From Aneurinibacillus sp. Ricciae_BoGa-3 (lineage in GTDB: Bacteria > Bacillota > Bacilli > Aneurinibacillales > Aneurinibacillaceae): a stretch of 64,000 bases of DNA. The notes under the pieces were generated by a model, which was not told the origin of the DNA, did no database searches, and saw only the letters and a program-made list of their open reading frames with translations. The position numbers were made by a program, and so were the translations under genes. Below, piece after piece: positions 26,785 through 34,937 of the stretch; position 1 is the first letter of the stretch; each line of letters starts with the position of its first letter. The DNA lies in assembly GCF_028421645.1 (NCBI RefSeq), contig NZ_CP116887.1, forward strand, positions 2,544,001 to 2,608,000. Reading direction: 5' to 3'.

Positions 26785-26996
26785 TGTTTATGTTTTTTAG
26801 GCAATGCGCCTAACTGATTACCATTCTCATCTACCAGGCGAATTGATTCAAGGTTGGCGCGAAGCGAACCGCGGACGGCTTGAATGTATTCATTTCGCAG
26901 TGCTCTTTGTTCCATTTTCTCGGTCGGTGTAAGCCCTACTGATTTTGCCTTAGCAGCGAGTGCGTTAATTCTCTTAATTTTATCATCCGTAACCAT
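26781..26996 (-). CDS. ynzC: YnzC-like DUF896 protein
   Basis: 71 residues, normal for DUF896: helical hairpin with KIKRINALAAKAKSVGLTPTE, EMEQRALRNEYIQAVRGSLRANLESI. SOS-operon partner of yneA in Bacillus; biochemical role unknown. Ends in the hairpin before yneB. Confidence 0.85.
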
Positions 26997-27051
26997 ATAG
27001 AACTCCTCTCAAACGATGTCCCCGTATTATATCACATAAAACAGGGATTGA

Positions 27052-27321
27052 CTATTTGAGCGGGATGAGAAGTTTGTCCCCTGGATGAATGACCGCAGAC
27101 TTCAAATGATTGGCCTGTTGTATGTAAAAGAGGGTCTCCTGCACAGATGTACCAGCCTGCGTGTGATATTTGTCTGCAATATTCCAGAGGGTATCCCCGT
27201 TATGAACGACAACTTCGATGCTCTTATCCGCCTCGGCTTTGCTGGTGCCAAACACGAAACTTGTCATGCCAACCACGAACAGTGCGAATATAACCCCTAT
27301 TAAAACCAGCTTCTTGTTCAT
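27052..27321 (-). CDS. yneA: YneA-like SOS cell-division inhibitor
   Basis: 89 residues: one membrane/signal segment (LVLIGVIFALFVVGMTSFVFG) and a LysM domain (IEVVVHNGDTLWNIADKY ... VIHPGDKLLIPL). B. subtilis YneA is exported and delays septation during DNA damage. AGGAGG precedes the ATG. Divergent from lexA across four LexA-like boxes, so induction by SOS is well supported. Confidence 0.87.
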   Translation of the reverse strand: MNKKLVLIGVIFALFVVGMTSFVFGTSKAEADKSIEVVVHNGDTLWNIADKYHTQAGTSVQETLFYIQQANHLKSAVIHPGDKLLIPLK

Positions 27322-27396
27322 CTATCTTTCCTCCTGTATTTTCATTTCTATTCCATGTTTATGGTATACTTGTCCAATGTAGAACGATTAAATAGC

Positions 27397-27494
27397 AGAA
27401 CATTTGTTCTTTACATATCAATCGTAACCCGAACGAACGTTCCTGTCAACACAAAAAATTAGAACTTATGTTTGTATTTACGAACAAACGTTGG
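27397..27494. promoter_or_regulatory. four LexA boxes between yneA and lexA
   Basis: Matches to the Bacillus SOS box CGAAC-N4-GTTCG: AGAAC-ATTT-GTTCT (27397-27410), CGAAC-GAAC-GTTCC (27430-27443), AGAAC-TTAT-GTTTG (27461-27474) and CGAAC-AAAC-GTTGG (27481-27494). The last two overlap the lexA promoter. Confidence 0.88.
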
Positions 27495-27500
27495 TATAAT
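27472..27500 (+). promoter_or_regulatory. lexA promoter
   Basis: TTGTAT (27472-27477) and TATAAT (27495-27500) with a 17-base spacer that contains a LexA box, giving autorepression. Confidence 0.75.
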
Positions 27501-27540
27501 AAATCCAAATGATACAAATGGCATGTGAGGGGTGTTCTAG

Positions 27541-28164
27541 ATGAAGAAACTATCAAGCAGGCAGTTAGCAATCCTGGAGTACATAAAGAGCGAAGTAAAG
27601 GACAAGGGATACCCGCCTTCCGTACGGGAGATTGGGGAAGCTGTAGGGCTCGCATCAAGCTCTACTGTACATGGCCATCTGGCCCGGCTTGAGAAAAAGG
27701 GCCTAATCCGGCGGGATCCGACGAAGCCCCGGGCCATTGAAATCCTTGATTCCGAGGAAGTTGAGAGAGAGCTTGAGGAAGTCCGATCCGTAAAAGTTCC
27801 TGTGCTTGGGAAGGTTACAGCTGGACAGCCTATATCGGCGATTGAGAATATTGAAGAATATTTTGTGCTTCCTGAGTCCACAGTAGGCAACGATACCGTG
27901 TACATGCTGCGCGTACAAGGGGAAAGTATGATCGAAGCGGGAATATTGGATGGCGATTATGTAATTGTCCGTCAGCAGCAGGTAGCAAACAATGGAGATA
28001 TAGTAGTTGCGATGACAGAAGAAAACGAAGCGACGGTTAAGCGGTTTTTTAAAGAGAAAAATCACTTTAGGCTGCAGCCGGAAAATTCCTCGATGGAGCC
28101 TATCCTTCTCCCCGTTGTAACCATACTTGGAAAAGTTGTAGGTGTGTATCGCATGGTGCACTAA
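27541..28164 (+). CDS. lexA: LexA SOS repressor
   Basis: 207 residues. Winged-helix N-terminus ([24 protein letters not shown]), cleavage pair in VTAGQP near residue 94, catalytic serine in GESMIEAG near 130 and lysine in ATVKRF near 168. Represses SOS genes until RecA-stimulated self-cleavage. ATG with GTGAGGGGTG before it. Terminator follows. Confidence 0.97.
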   Translation: MKKLSSRQLAILEYIKSEVKDKGYPPSVREIGEAVGLASSSTVHGHLARLEKKGLIRRDPTKPRAIEILDSEEVERELEEVRSVKVPVLGKVTAGQPISAIENIEEYFVLPESTVGNDTVYMLRVQGESMIEAGILDGDYVIVRQQQVANNGDIVVAMTEENEATVKRFFKEKNHFRLQPENSSMEPILLPVVTILGKVVGVYRMVH

Positions 28165-28188
28165 CCAAAAAAAATCAAAAAAACACAA

Positions 28189-28227
28189 AAAAAACCATGC
28201 GCATTTACATTTACGCATGGTTTTTTT
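28189..28227 (+). terminator. lexA terminator
   Basis: AAACCATGCG/CGCATGGTTT type stem with TTTTTTT tail. Confidence 0.85.
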
Positions 28228-28270
28228 CTGAAATAAAATACCTTCCCTGCAGGAGGAATCTTTTCTCATG

Positions 28271-28762
28271 CTATGCGACCTGAATGATAAACCAGGTAAT
28301 CATCACAAGCTGAATCACAATTTTTGCTGCCGCGCTGCTTAAAAAAGCTAGAACTGTCCCAAAAGCAATCGCGAGCGCTTTTTTGCCTTTTGTGCGCCGC
28401 GCCAGTTCAAGGAGCATGACCGCAAGAAAAGGCCCTACAAGAATAGCAAAAGGCCCTAAAAAAACACCCAGCAGTAAAGGACCCCCGATGATGCCGACAA
28501 TTGATGAAGCCGCCGTCCATTTGTCCCCGCCATACTTTTTTACAAAATACATATTGGACAGCATGTCGGCGCCAATCAACAGCAAGGTAAGCAGCGTCAT
28601 CGGCACCCAGAAATACCACGGCAGTCCAGGGTGGCCGATGCCGAATTGGTAGAGCAGAAAAGCACCCCAAACGAGCAGCGCATCCGGAATTACCGGAACA
28701 AACACCCCCGCCAGGCTTAATGCAAATAGCAGGCAAATGATCACCCAAACGATAATGGTCAT
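28271..28762 (-). CDS. DUF456 membrane protein (YqgC-like)
   Basis: 163 residues, about five hydrophobic helices; Gly/Pro-rich FVPVIPDALLVWGAF and GGPLLLGVFLGPFAILVGPFLA typical of DUF456. Function unknown. Lies between lexA and glnA, own short promoter region. Confidence 0.8.
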   Translation of the reverse strand: MTIIVWVIICLLFALSLAGVFVPVIPDALLVWGAFLLYQFGIGHPGLPWYFWVPMTLLTLLLIGADMLSNMYFVKKYGGDKWTAASSIVGIIGGPLLLGVFLGPFAILVGPFLAVMLLELARRTKGKKALAIAFGTVLAFLSSAAAKIVIQLVMITWFIIQVA

Positions 28763-28828
28763 CTGTTACTCCTCTCGGTCAGAATTTTAGCCATGGCCAT
28801 AAGAGCTTCTATTTTCTTTTATACCAAA

Positions 28829-28855
28829 AAGGAGCGCAAGATGCGCTCCCAATTT
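28829..28855 (-). terminator. glnA terminator
   Basis: GGAGCGCA/TGCGCTCC stem followed by TTTTTGG on the - strand. Confidence 0.85.
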
Positions 28856-28869
28856 CAGATAATCTGGAA

Positions 28870-30204
28870 TTAATAATTCATATACTGTTCACGTTCCCAT
28901 GGGTGAACGTGCGTACGGAACATATCCCATTCGATTTCTTTCGCTTCAATAAAGCGCTCCAATGCATGGTTGCCGATTGCTTCAGTAATAATAGCATCGT
29001 TCTTCAGGCATTCAATCGCTTCTTTAAGCGTAGCAGGAAGGCTGTCGATTCCATTCTCAGCACGCTCTAATTCGTTCATGACATAAATATTGCGGTCAAT
29101 AGCAGGCGGTGCACTCAGTTTGCTTGTAATGCCATCGAGGCCTGCGCTTAACAGAGCAGTCAGGGCCAGGTAAGGATTAGCTGCAGGGTCTGGATTGCGG
29201 ACTTCAATGCGTGTGCTTAGGCCGCGGGAAGCAGGGATACGCACAAGCGGACTTCTGTTCTTCGCAGACCAGGCCACATAGCAAGGTGCTTCATAGCCAG
29301 GAACAAGACGCTTATAGGAGTTTACAGTCGGGTTTGTAATCGCTGCAAATCCCCTAGCATGCTTAAGTACGCCTGCAAGGAATTGAAGAGCTGTTTCACT
29401 AAGCCCAAGCTCAGTCGTAGTATCTTCGAAAACATTTTTATTGCCGGAGAACAGCGACAGGTTACAGTGCATACCTGAACCGTTAATACCGAACAGCGGC
29501 TTCGGCATGAAAGTAGCATGCAGGCCGTGTTTGCGGGCAATTGTTTTGACAACCAGTTTGAAGGTTTGGATCTGGTCAGCTGCTTGAACTGCGTTGGCAT
29601 ATTTAAAATCAATCTCATGCTGTCCTGGAGCCACCTCGTGGTGTGAGGCTTCCATAGAGAATCCCATTTCTTCAAGCGTCAGTACAATATCACGACGGCA
29701 GTTTTCGCCAAGATCCAGCGGAGCAAAGTCGAAGTAACCGCCCTGGTCGTTGAGATCCGTAGTAGGATTTCCATTGCTATCAAGTTTGAATAAGAAGAAT
29801 TCAGGTTCAGGTCCAAGATTGAACGCAGTAAATCCAAGTTCTTCTGCTTTTTTCAAGTTAGCTTTTAATATTTGGCGCGGATCTCCCATGAATGGGTTGC
29901 CTTCCGGCGTAAATACGTCACAGATAAAGCGCGCCACTTTGCCGCCTTCTGTCGTCCACGGGAAGATCACAAATGTATCAATATCAGGATACAGGTACAT
30001 ATCGGATTCCTCAATGCGAACAAATCCTTCGATTGAAGAACCGTCAAACATCATTTTATTATCCAGTGCCTTATCTAACTGGCTAGCTGGAATTTCAACG
30101 TTTTTAATGGTACCAAGCAGATCAGTGAACTGCAGGCGAAGATATTTTACATTCTCTTCCTTTACCAAGCGTACAATGTCTTCACGGGTATACTTAGCTG
30201 ACAT
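28870..30204 (-). CDS. glnA: glutamine synthetase, type I-alpha
   Basis: 444 residues, the Bacillus GSI-alpha length. Makes glutamine from glutamate, ammonia and [12 protein letters not shown], the ATP-site [13 protein letters not shown], the [13 protein letters not shown] loop, [17 protein letters not shown] and the C-terminal [16 protein letters not shown], where feedback-inhibited enzyme contacts GlnR, are all seen; there is no adenylylation insert. Start at ATG 30204, 10 bases after AGGAGG. Cotranscribed with glnR. Confidence 0.97.
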   Translation of the reverse strand: MSAKYTREDIVRLVKEENVKYLRLQFTDLLGTIKNVEIPASQLDKALDNKMMFDGSSIEGFVRIEESDMYLYPDIDTFVIFPWTTEGGKVARFICDVFTPEGNPFMGDPRQILKANLKKAEELGFTAFNLGPEPEFFLFKLDSNGNPTTDLNDQGGYFDFAPLDLGENCRRDIVLTLEEMGFSMEASHHEVAPGQHEIDFKYANAVQAADQIQTFKLVVKTIARKHGLHATFMPKPLFGINGSGMHCNLSLFSGNKNVFEDTTTELGLSETALQFLAGVLKHARGFAAITNPTVNSYKRLVPGYEAPCYVAWSAKNRSPLVRIPASRGLSTRIEVRNPDPAANPYLALTALLSAGLDGITSKLSAPPAIDRNIYVMNELERAENGIDSLPATLKEAIECLKNDAIITEAIGNHALERFIEAKEIEWDMFRTHVHPWEREQYMNY

Positions 30205-30263
30205 CCTGATCAAACCTCCTAATAATCTCTCCTATAAAAGGATTTTACTGTTAAATTTCTATA

Positions 30264-30674
30264 TTAGTGAAAGAAGCGGGAAAGCTCTCCTCTAATAAGC
30301 GGTGTTTGCCATGGCCGGTTCTCATGCACAATCTGCTGTTTAAGCAAACTGCGAAGATCCTGGTCACTCATTTCTTTTCTCTTTTCCTCGGTCTGTTCAT
30401 TCATCACGGTTTTCTGCTCAAGCTCTTTCTGCTTGCGCATCTCAAGCACCTGCTTGATGCCGGCAATGTTCAAACCTTTCTCCAGCAGTGATTTAATTTC
30501 CAGCAGCCGGTCCACATCATTGAAAGAAAAAAGCCGCTGATTTCCCTTCGTACGGGCGGGATAAATCAGTTCCTGCTGTTCATAGTACCGAACCTGACGC
30601 GCTGTTAATTCCGTTAACTGCATAACAATACCGATAGGAAACAGAGCCATATTGCGGCGAATATCATCACTCAC
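30264..30674 (-). CDS. glnR: GlnR nitrogen repressor
   Basis: 136-residue MerR-family protein. Winged helix with SDDIRRNMALFPIGIVMQLT, ELTARQVRYYEQQELIYPAR and NQRLFSFNDVDRLLEI; C-terminal ELSRFFH is the conserved tail that regulates dimerisation through glutamine synthetase. GTG start at 30674, 10 bases after AAGGAG, matches the B. subtilis N-terminus. A GlnR box lies upstream. Confidence 0.95.
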   Translation of the reverse strand: MSDDIRRNMALFPIGIVMQLTELTARQVRYYEQQELIYPARTKGNQRLFSFNDVDRLLEIKSLLEKGLNIAGIKQVLEMRKQKELEQKTVMNEQTEEKRKEMSDQDLRSLLKQQIVHENRPWQTPLIRGELSRFFH

Positions 30675-30714
30675 GAGTACGTTTACTCCTTTCGCCATCC
30701 GGTTTATGTTTCTC

Positions 30715-30764
30715 ATTTTACATGTGTCAGCTTACCTCGTCAATACATGTAAGGTAAATTAACA
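30715..30764 (-). promoter_or_regulatory. glnRA promoter and GlnR/TnrA box
   Basis: -35 TTGACG (30738-30743) and -10 TAAAAT (30715-30720) with 17-base spacing on the - strand. Just upstream, TGTAA-N7-TAACA (30748-30764) matches TGTNAN7TNACA exactly; supports nitrogen autorepression. Confidence 0.85.
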
Positions 30765-30774
30765 CGATAATTTT

Positions 30775-32043
30775 TTAAATCGTTAGCAAATTTCTTTTAA
30801 TCATTTCATTTAAGGCTGTGAGCACGCCTACTTTCACATGGGAAGCGGTTAATCCACCCTGGACAAACCCCAGGTAAGGCTCCCGTATAGGCCCGTCGGC
30901 AGACAATTCTATGCTTGCCCCCTGCACAAAAGCCCCGGCAGCCATAATGACATCATCTGCGTATCCAGGCATGTAACTAGGCTTTGGAACAACATGCGAA
31001 TCGACGGGCGAAGCCTTTTGTATGCCCTGGCAAAAGGCGATCAAGCCTTCTGCTGTCCCGAATTCAACCGACTGGATCAGATCTGTACGCGGATCGCTCC
31101 AGCGCGGATTGGTTTTAAAGCCTAATCGCTCCAGGAGCGCGGCTGTAAATACCGCTCCCTTCAACGCTTCCCCCACAACGTGAGGAGCGAGAAAGAAGCC
31201 CTGATACATCTCATGCAGGCTATACAGCGACGCCCCGCCTTCCCCGCCAATTCCCGGGGCTGCCATCCTGTAAGACGCAAGCTGAACGAGGTCTTTTCTG
31301 CCAACGATGTATCCCCCGGTTTTAGCAAGGCCTCCGCCCGGATTTTTTATAAGGGAACCGGCTATTATGTCGACGCCTACCTGCAGGGGTTCTCGATCTT
31401 CAGTGAACTCACCATAACAATTATCGGCAAAAAATGCTACATCCGGTTTGATTCCTTTTACAAAAGCAACCATTTCTTCTATATCTTCTATTGTAAAAGA
31501 TGGCCGATCCGCATACCCCCGGGAACGCTGTATCCCAATCAGTTTCGTATTAGGCGTTATCTGACGGCTAATCTCTTCTTTATCGATCCGGCCATCCGGA
31601 AGAAGCGGCACCGCTTTGTAGCCAATTCCGTAGTCTTTTAGTGACCCCTGACCTTCACCGCGGACACCGATCACGGATTCCAGCGTGTCATATGGCGCTC
31701 CTGTTATGTAGAGGAGCTCATCGCCTGGCCGCAAAATCCCAAACAAACAGATGGCAATCGCATGGGTCCCGCTGATAATATGGTTGCGTACCAGCGCCGC
31801 CTCCCCACCGAAAACTTCCGCGTATATTTTCTCCAGCGTCTGGCGCCCTACATCATCATACCCATAGCCGGTAGATGGGCTGAAATGAAAATCGCTCACC
31901 TGAAATTTTTGAAAGGCGCGCAGCACCTTAAATTGATTGTAGTCCGCCATCTTCTCAATCTCTCTGCGGCGGGGCCCAATCACATTCTCTATCTCTTCTA
32001 TATAAGGGGACAGCTTATCCCCGTGTTCCAAATACGAATACAA
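30775..32043 (-). CDS. ynbB: YnbB-like PLP enzyme (methionine gamma-lyase family)
   Basis: 422 residues, cystathionine gamma-synthase fold. PLP lysine in GSLIKNPGGG near residue 235, with a conserved ADNCYGEF before it. Family is often labelled aluminium-resistance protein; real substrate unknown. TTG start 8 bases after AAGGAG. Lies between hflX and glnR as in Bacillus. Confidence 0.88.
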   Translation of the reverse strand: MYSYLEHGDKLSPYIEEIENVIGPRRREIEKMADYNQFKVLRAFQKFQVSDFHFSPSTGYGYDDVGRQTLEKIYAEVFGGEAALVRNHIISGTHAIAICLFGILRPGDELLYITGAPYDTLESVIGVRGEGQGSLKDYGIGYKAVPLLPDGRIDKEEISRQITPNTKLIGIQRSRGYADRPSFTIEDIEEMVAFVKGIKPDVAFFADNCYGEFTEDREPLQVGVDIIAGSLIKNPGGGLAKTGGYIVGRKDLVQLASYRMAAPGIGGEGGASLYSLHEMYQGFFLAPHVVGEALKGAVFTAALLERLGFKTNPRWSDPRTDLIQSVEFGTAEGLIAFCQGIQKASPVDSHVVPKPSYMPGYADDVIMAAGAFVQGASIELSADGPIREPYLGFVQGGLTASHVKVGVLTALNEMIKRNLLTI

Positions 32044-32062
32044 ATGCTTCTCTCCTTTTTGC

Positions 32063-33337
32063 CTAAACCATGAAGTGTTTTAATTCCGGCGATATCTGCT
32101 CAAGGCTTCGACTCTTCACCAACAAGTCGTAAAACATACCGTCTTCCGTGATGGTTTCTTCTTCAACGTAAGCAGACCGATGTACAAGGGCGCGCAGGTC
32201 GCCACGCTGTACGGGAATATGCAGCAAATACCGCGCGTTTAGTTCTTCCATGTGCGCTTGTACCGCAGCAAGCAGTTTTTTCATATCTTCATCTTTATTG
32301 GCTGATACATAAATCACTTCTCCGGCCACAGATGCAACTGGTTTTTCGCCCATCTTATCCATTTTGTTAAAAACAGTGATCCGCGGAATGGACTGTGCTT
32401 CTAAATCCTCAAGAATGGAATCCACCACTTCCATGTGTACGCTATAATCCGGGTTGGAAGCGTCTATCACATGAAGTAGCAAATCCGCTTCGGCGGCTTC
32501 CTCCAGTGTTGAGCGAAAAGCCGCAACAAGCTGGTGCGGAAGATCCTGAATAAAACCGACCGTATCCGTCATGATGATTTCCTGGCCGCCAGGCAGTTCC
32601 ACGCGCCTCGAGGTGGGATCCAGCGTTGCAAAAAGCTTGTCTTCTTCAAGAATACCAGCATCGGTCAACCGGTTTAAAATCGTGGATTTACCTGCATTCG
32701 TATAGCCCACGATCGAAACCTGAAACGCTTCATTTTTTTTGCGCCGTTCCCGGTGCAGGCGTCTGTGCCGCTTAACTTCTTCAATGTGCGCCTCAATTTC
32801 CCCGATTCGCCGGCGAATGTGGCGGCGGTCGCTTTCGAGCTTAGTTTCCCCCGGCCCCCTCGTTCCAATGCCGGCACCCAGGCGCGAGAGTTCAGCCCCC
32901 TTGCCAGTGAGCCTTGGCAGTCTGTACTTTAACTGGGCCAGTTCGACCTGAAGCTTTCCTTCCCTGGACTGCGCCCGCTGGGCAAAAATATCGAGAATGA
33001 GCTGCGTGCGATCCACCACTCTGCAATCTATTGCCTGCTCAAGATTTCGGATCTGCATAGGTGTCAGCTCGTCATTGAAAATAACCAAGTTAGCATTCAG
33101 TTGCTGGACAACCTGATTGATCTCTTCCACCTTGCCCTTACCTACATACCAGCGGCTATCCGCCAGGTCTCTGCCCTGGGTTAGAACCGCTACAACTTCA
33201 GCCTGTGCAGTATATGTCAGTTCTTTGAGTTCTTCAAGTGAAAGCTCAAAGCGGCGCTGGCTGCTATTCTTTTTATAATAACCGACAAGCACGGCTCGCT
33301 CAGGCTGATTTTGTTCAATTGTATGAATAAAAATCAC
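32063..33337 (-). CDS. hflX: HflX ribosome-associated GTPase
   Basis: 424 residues. HflX N-domain with EVVAVLTQGRDLADSRWYVGKGK, coiled linker, then G1 GYTNAGKST near 207, G3 DTVGFIQDLPHQLVAAFRSTLEEA, G4 NKMDK near 318. Splits stalled 70S ribosomes. GTG at 33337 touches the AAGGAG site, so the true start is uncertain; an ATT 12 bases later would fit spacing. Promoter has a TACAAT -10 within an inverted repeat. Confidence 0.92.
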   Translation of the reverse strand: MIFIHTIEQNQPERAVLVGYYKKNSSQRRFELSLEELKELTYTAQAEVVAVLTQGRDLADSRWYVGKGKVEEINQVVQQLNANLVIFNDELTPMQIRNLEQAIDCRVVDRTQLILDIFAQRAQSREGKLQVELAQLKYRLPRLTGKGAELSRLGAGIGTRGPGETKLESDRRHIRRRIGEIEAHIEEVKRHRRLHRERRKKNEAFQVSIVGYTNAGKSTILNRLTDAGILEEDKLFATLDPTSRRVELPGGQEIIMTDTVGFIQDLPHQLVAAFRSTLEEAAEADLLLHVIDASNPDYSVHMEVVDSILEDLEAQSIPRITVFNKMDKMGEKPVASVAGEVIYVSANKDEDMKKLLAAVQAHMEELNARYLLHIPVQRGDLRALVHRSAYVEEETITEDGMFYDLLVKSRSLEQISPELKHFMV

Positions 33338-33345
33338 GCTCCTTA

Positions 33346-33376
33346 TCAGTCCTTATTGTAGCAGAACAAGGACTGA
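33346..33376 (-). promoter_or_regulatory. inverted repeat over the hflX promoter
   Basis: TCAGTCCTT (33346-33354) and AAGGACTGA (33368-33376), 13-base spacer containing the -10 TACAAT. Operator-like or RNA-level element. Confidence 0.5.
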
Positions 33377-33901
33377 AACACGAACTGTATAGGCGTAATC
33401 GAAATTGAGAAAACATCCCGGGCCATGCCGCTCTCTCCTTTCCCCTCACAGAAGTTTTTACGGCCGCTTTGTGGAACGTCGGACGGACCGGCAAAACATT
33501 TGGGTTTCTCAATGATGGAGACAGGTTGCCGGTCATTATCGCCCTCTGTTCCACACGCTCCATTAGAAAACTAGGTTGCGGCCAAGCTATAGTGCAGGCA
33601 GCGACCTAAGTTGCACTTATGCCGAAAGGTAAAATCGAAAGACTTTTCGGCCTGGGGGAAAGAAAGGTGCGGACATGCGCCTCAGGATGTTTTCCTTGGG
33701 TGTTTCGGGACCGGAGGTCCCATTTAAAAAATCGCTCAACGCACTTCAACACGTTAAAGCAAAATATACTTCCCTATACGACAAAAAAGGACCGCTTTGG
33801 ATTCAGCAGTCCCCGTCACATTTTGTGTGGAAAACTTTTTCGCTCTTATTGTTTGGTTTATTTGCTGCGACAAAGCAGCGGCACCGCAACTCTTTGATTT
33901 T
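33377..33901. other. hairpin-rich intergenic stretch
   Basis: Contains stems AGTGCA/TGCACT (about 33588-33618), GCCGAAAGGT/ACTTTTCGGC (33620-33652), GGTGCG/TGCGCC (33666-33682) and GGGAC/GTCCC (33708-33721). An 89-codon + frame (33675-33944) exists with a weak ribosome site, unrecognised. Possible structured RNA; no class recognised. Confidence 0.35.
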
Positions 33902-34753
33902 TTATCCCTGTTGCTGCCAGGGCCCGATTCCGCCATTGCGCTGATGCAATTCCTTCAAAAACGCAAAAAGCCCGGAGAAATCTTTAAAACAATAAGTAGC
34001 CTGAAAAGGGTTGGGATGGGCATAATCCTCGTTTTGCAGATGGGCACTTGCTGTTCCTGCGCGCACTGCCGCTTGAATGTCAAACAGGGTATCGCCAATC
34101 ATAAGTGTTTCTTCCGGTTGTGACTGCATAAGTGACAGCGCCTTCAATATCGGTTCAGCTGCAGGTTTTCCTGCATGTACATCCTCTATACAAACAACTC
34201 CGTGGAACAAACCATCGATTCCCACCCGGGATAATCCGAGCTCAACAAGTTCCCGTTCTTTATTGGTGACAATTCCAAGCTTATACCCCAGCTTCTTTAG
34301 TTGTGTAAGCCCTTCTTTAACAAAAGGATACGGTTTGACAAGCAAGTCATGGTTTTTTTTAACTTGTTTGACGTAAGAACGGCGTATCTCATCATGCAAA
34401 TGGCTAAGACCGGTAAACTCAACAAAAGAAGAAAAGGGTTCGCCGAAGCGCTTATTAAGCTCAGCAAATGTGAATTTTCCAGGGATGTAAGAACAAGCCA
34501 CTTCATAGGCTGCATGCATTACGGATAACCTGCTGTTCATAAGGGTGCCGTCTAAATCAAAGAGAAGCGTCGTATATACCTTGGATGGCCATTGTTTGAT
34601 GTTCTTATACAAGGCCATTTTTTTCTTTTTCACCATTTGCTGAATAAATTCTTGCTGATTCACAACAGAACCCAGCTCCTTTAGTGGAATACCTGTTAAA
34701 AACACTTCGTGTAAGCCTGCAGTCTTCCGGATGAATATACTTGTTACCTTCAT
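33902..34753 (-). CDS. HAD-family phosphatase (PpaX/Gph-like)
   Basis: 283 residues. Core phosphatase from about 60: LLFDLDGTLMNS (nucleophile Asp), cap helix, VTNKEREL (motif II), lysine in HAGKPAAEPI and MIGDTLFDIQAA (metal Asp). Members hydrolyse phosphoglycolate, pyrophosphate or P-Ser-HPr. The extra 60 N-terminal residues are unusual; an internal start near MVKKKKMALYKNI is an alternative. Alone in its context. Confidence 0.8.
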   Translation of the reverse strand: MKVTSIFIRKTAGLHEVFLTGIPLKELGSVVNQQEFIQQMVKKKKMALYKNIKQWPSKVYTTLLFDLDGTLMNSRLSVMHAAYEVACSYIPGKFTFAELNKRFGEPFSSFVEFTGLSHLHDEIRRSYVKQVKKNHDLLVKPYPFVKEGLTQLKKLGYKLGIVTNKERELVELGLSRVGIDGLFHGVVCIEDVHAGKPAAEPILKALSLMQSQPEETLMIGDTLFDIQAAVRAGTASAHLQNEDYAHPNPFQATYCFKDFSGLFAFLKELHQRNGGIGPWQQQG

Positions 34754-34937
34754 AGTAGCCTTATTTTGTTAAGCAAGTTTATGTGAAATATAAAATAAAA
34801 TCCCAATTTGTATTAAGGAGTTGTAAATGAGAAAAAGGCTGGCCATTTCGAAATAAAAAGGTCAATTGCGGGGTAAGAAATAACAGGACAAGGGTTAAAA
34901 TAAAAAAACCAAAAACGGTTTGAGGAGAAAAGGCAAA

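Noticed and set aside
33675-33944. 89-codon + frame
   Set aside because: Weak site, odd composition, antisense overlap with the HAD gene end; kept only as a note.
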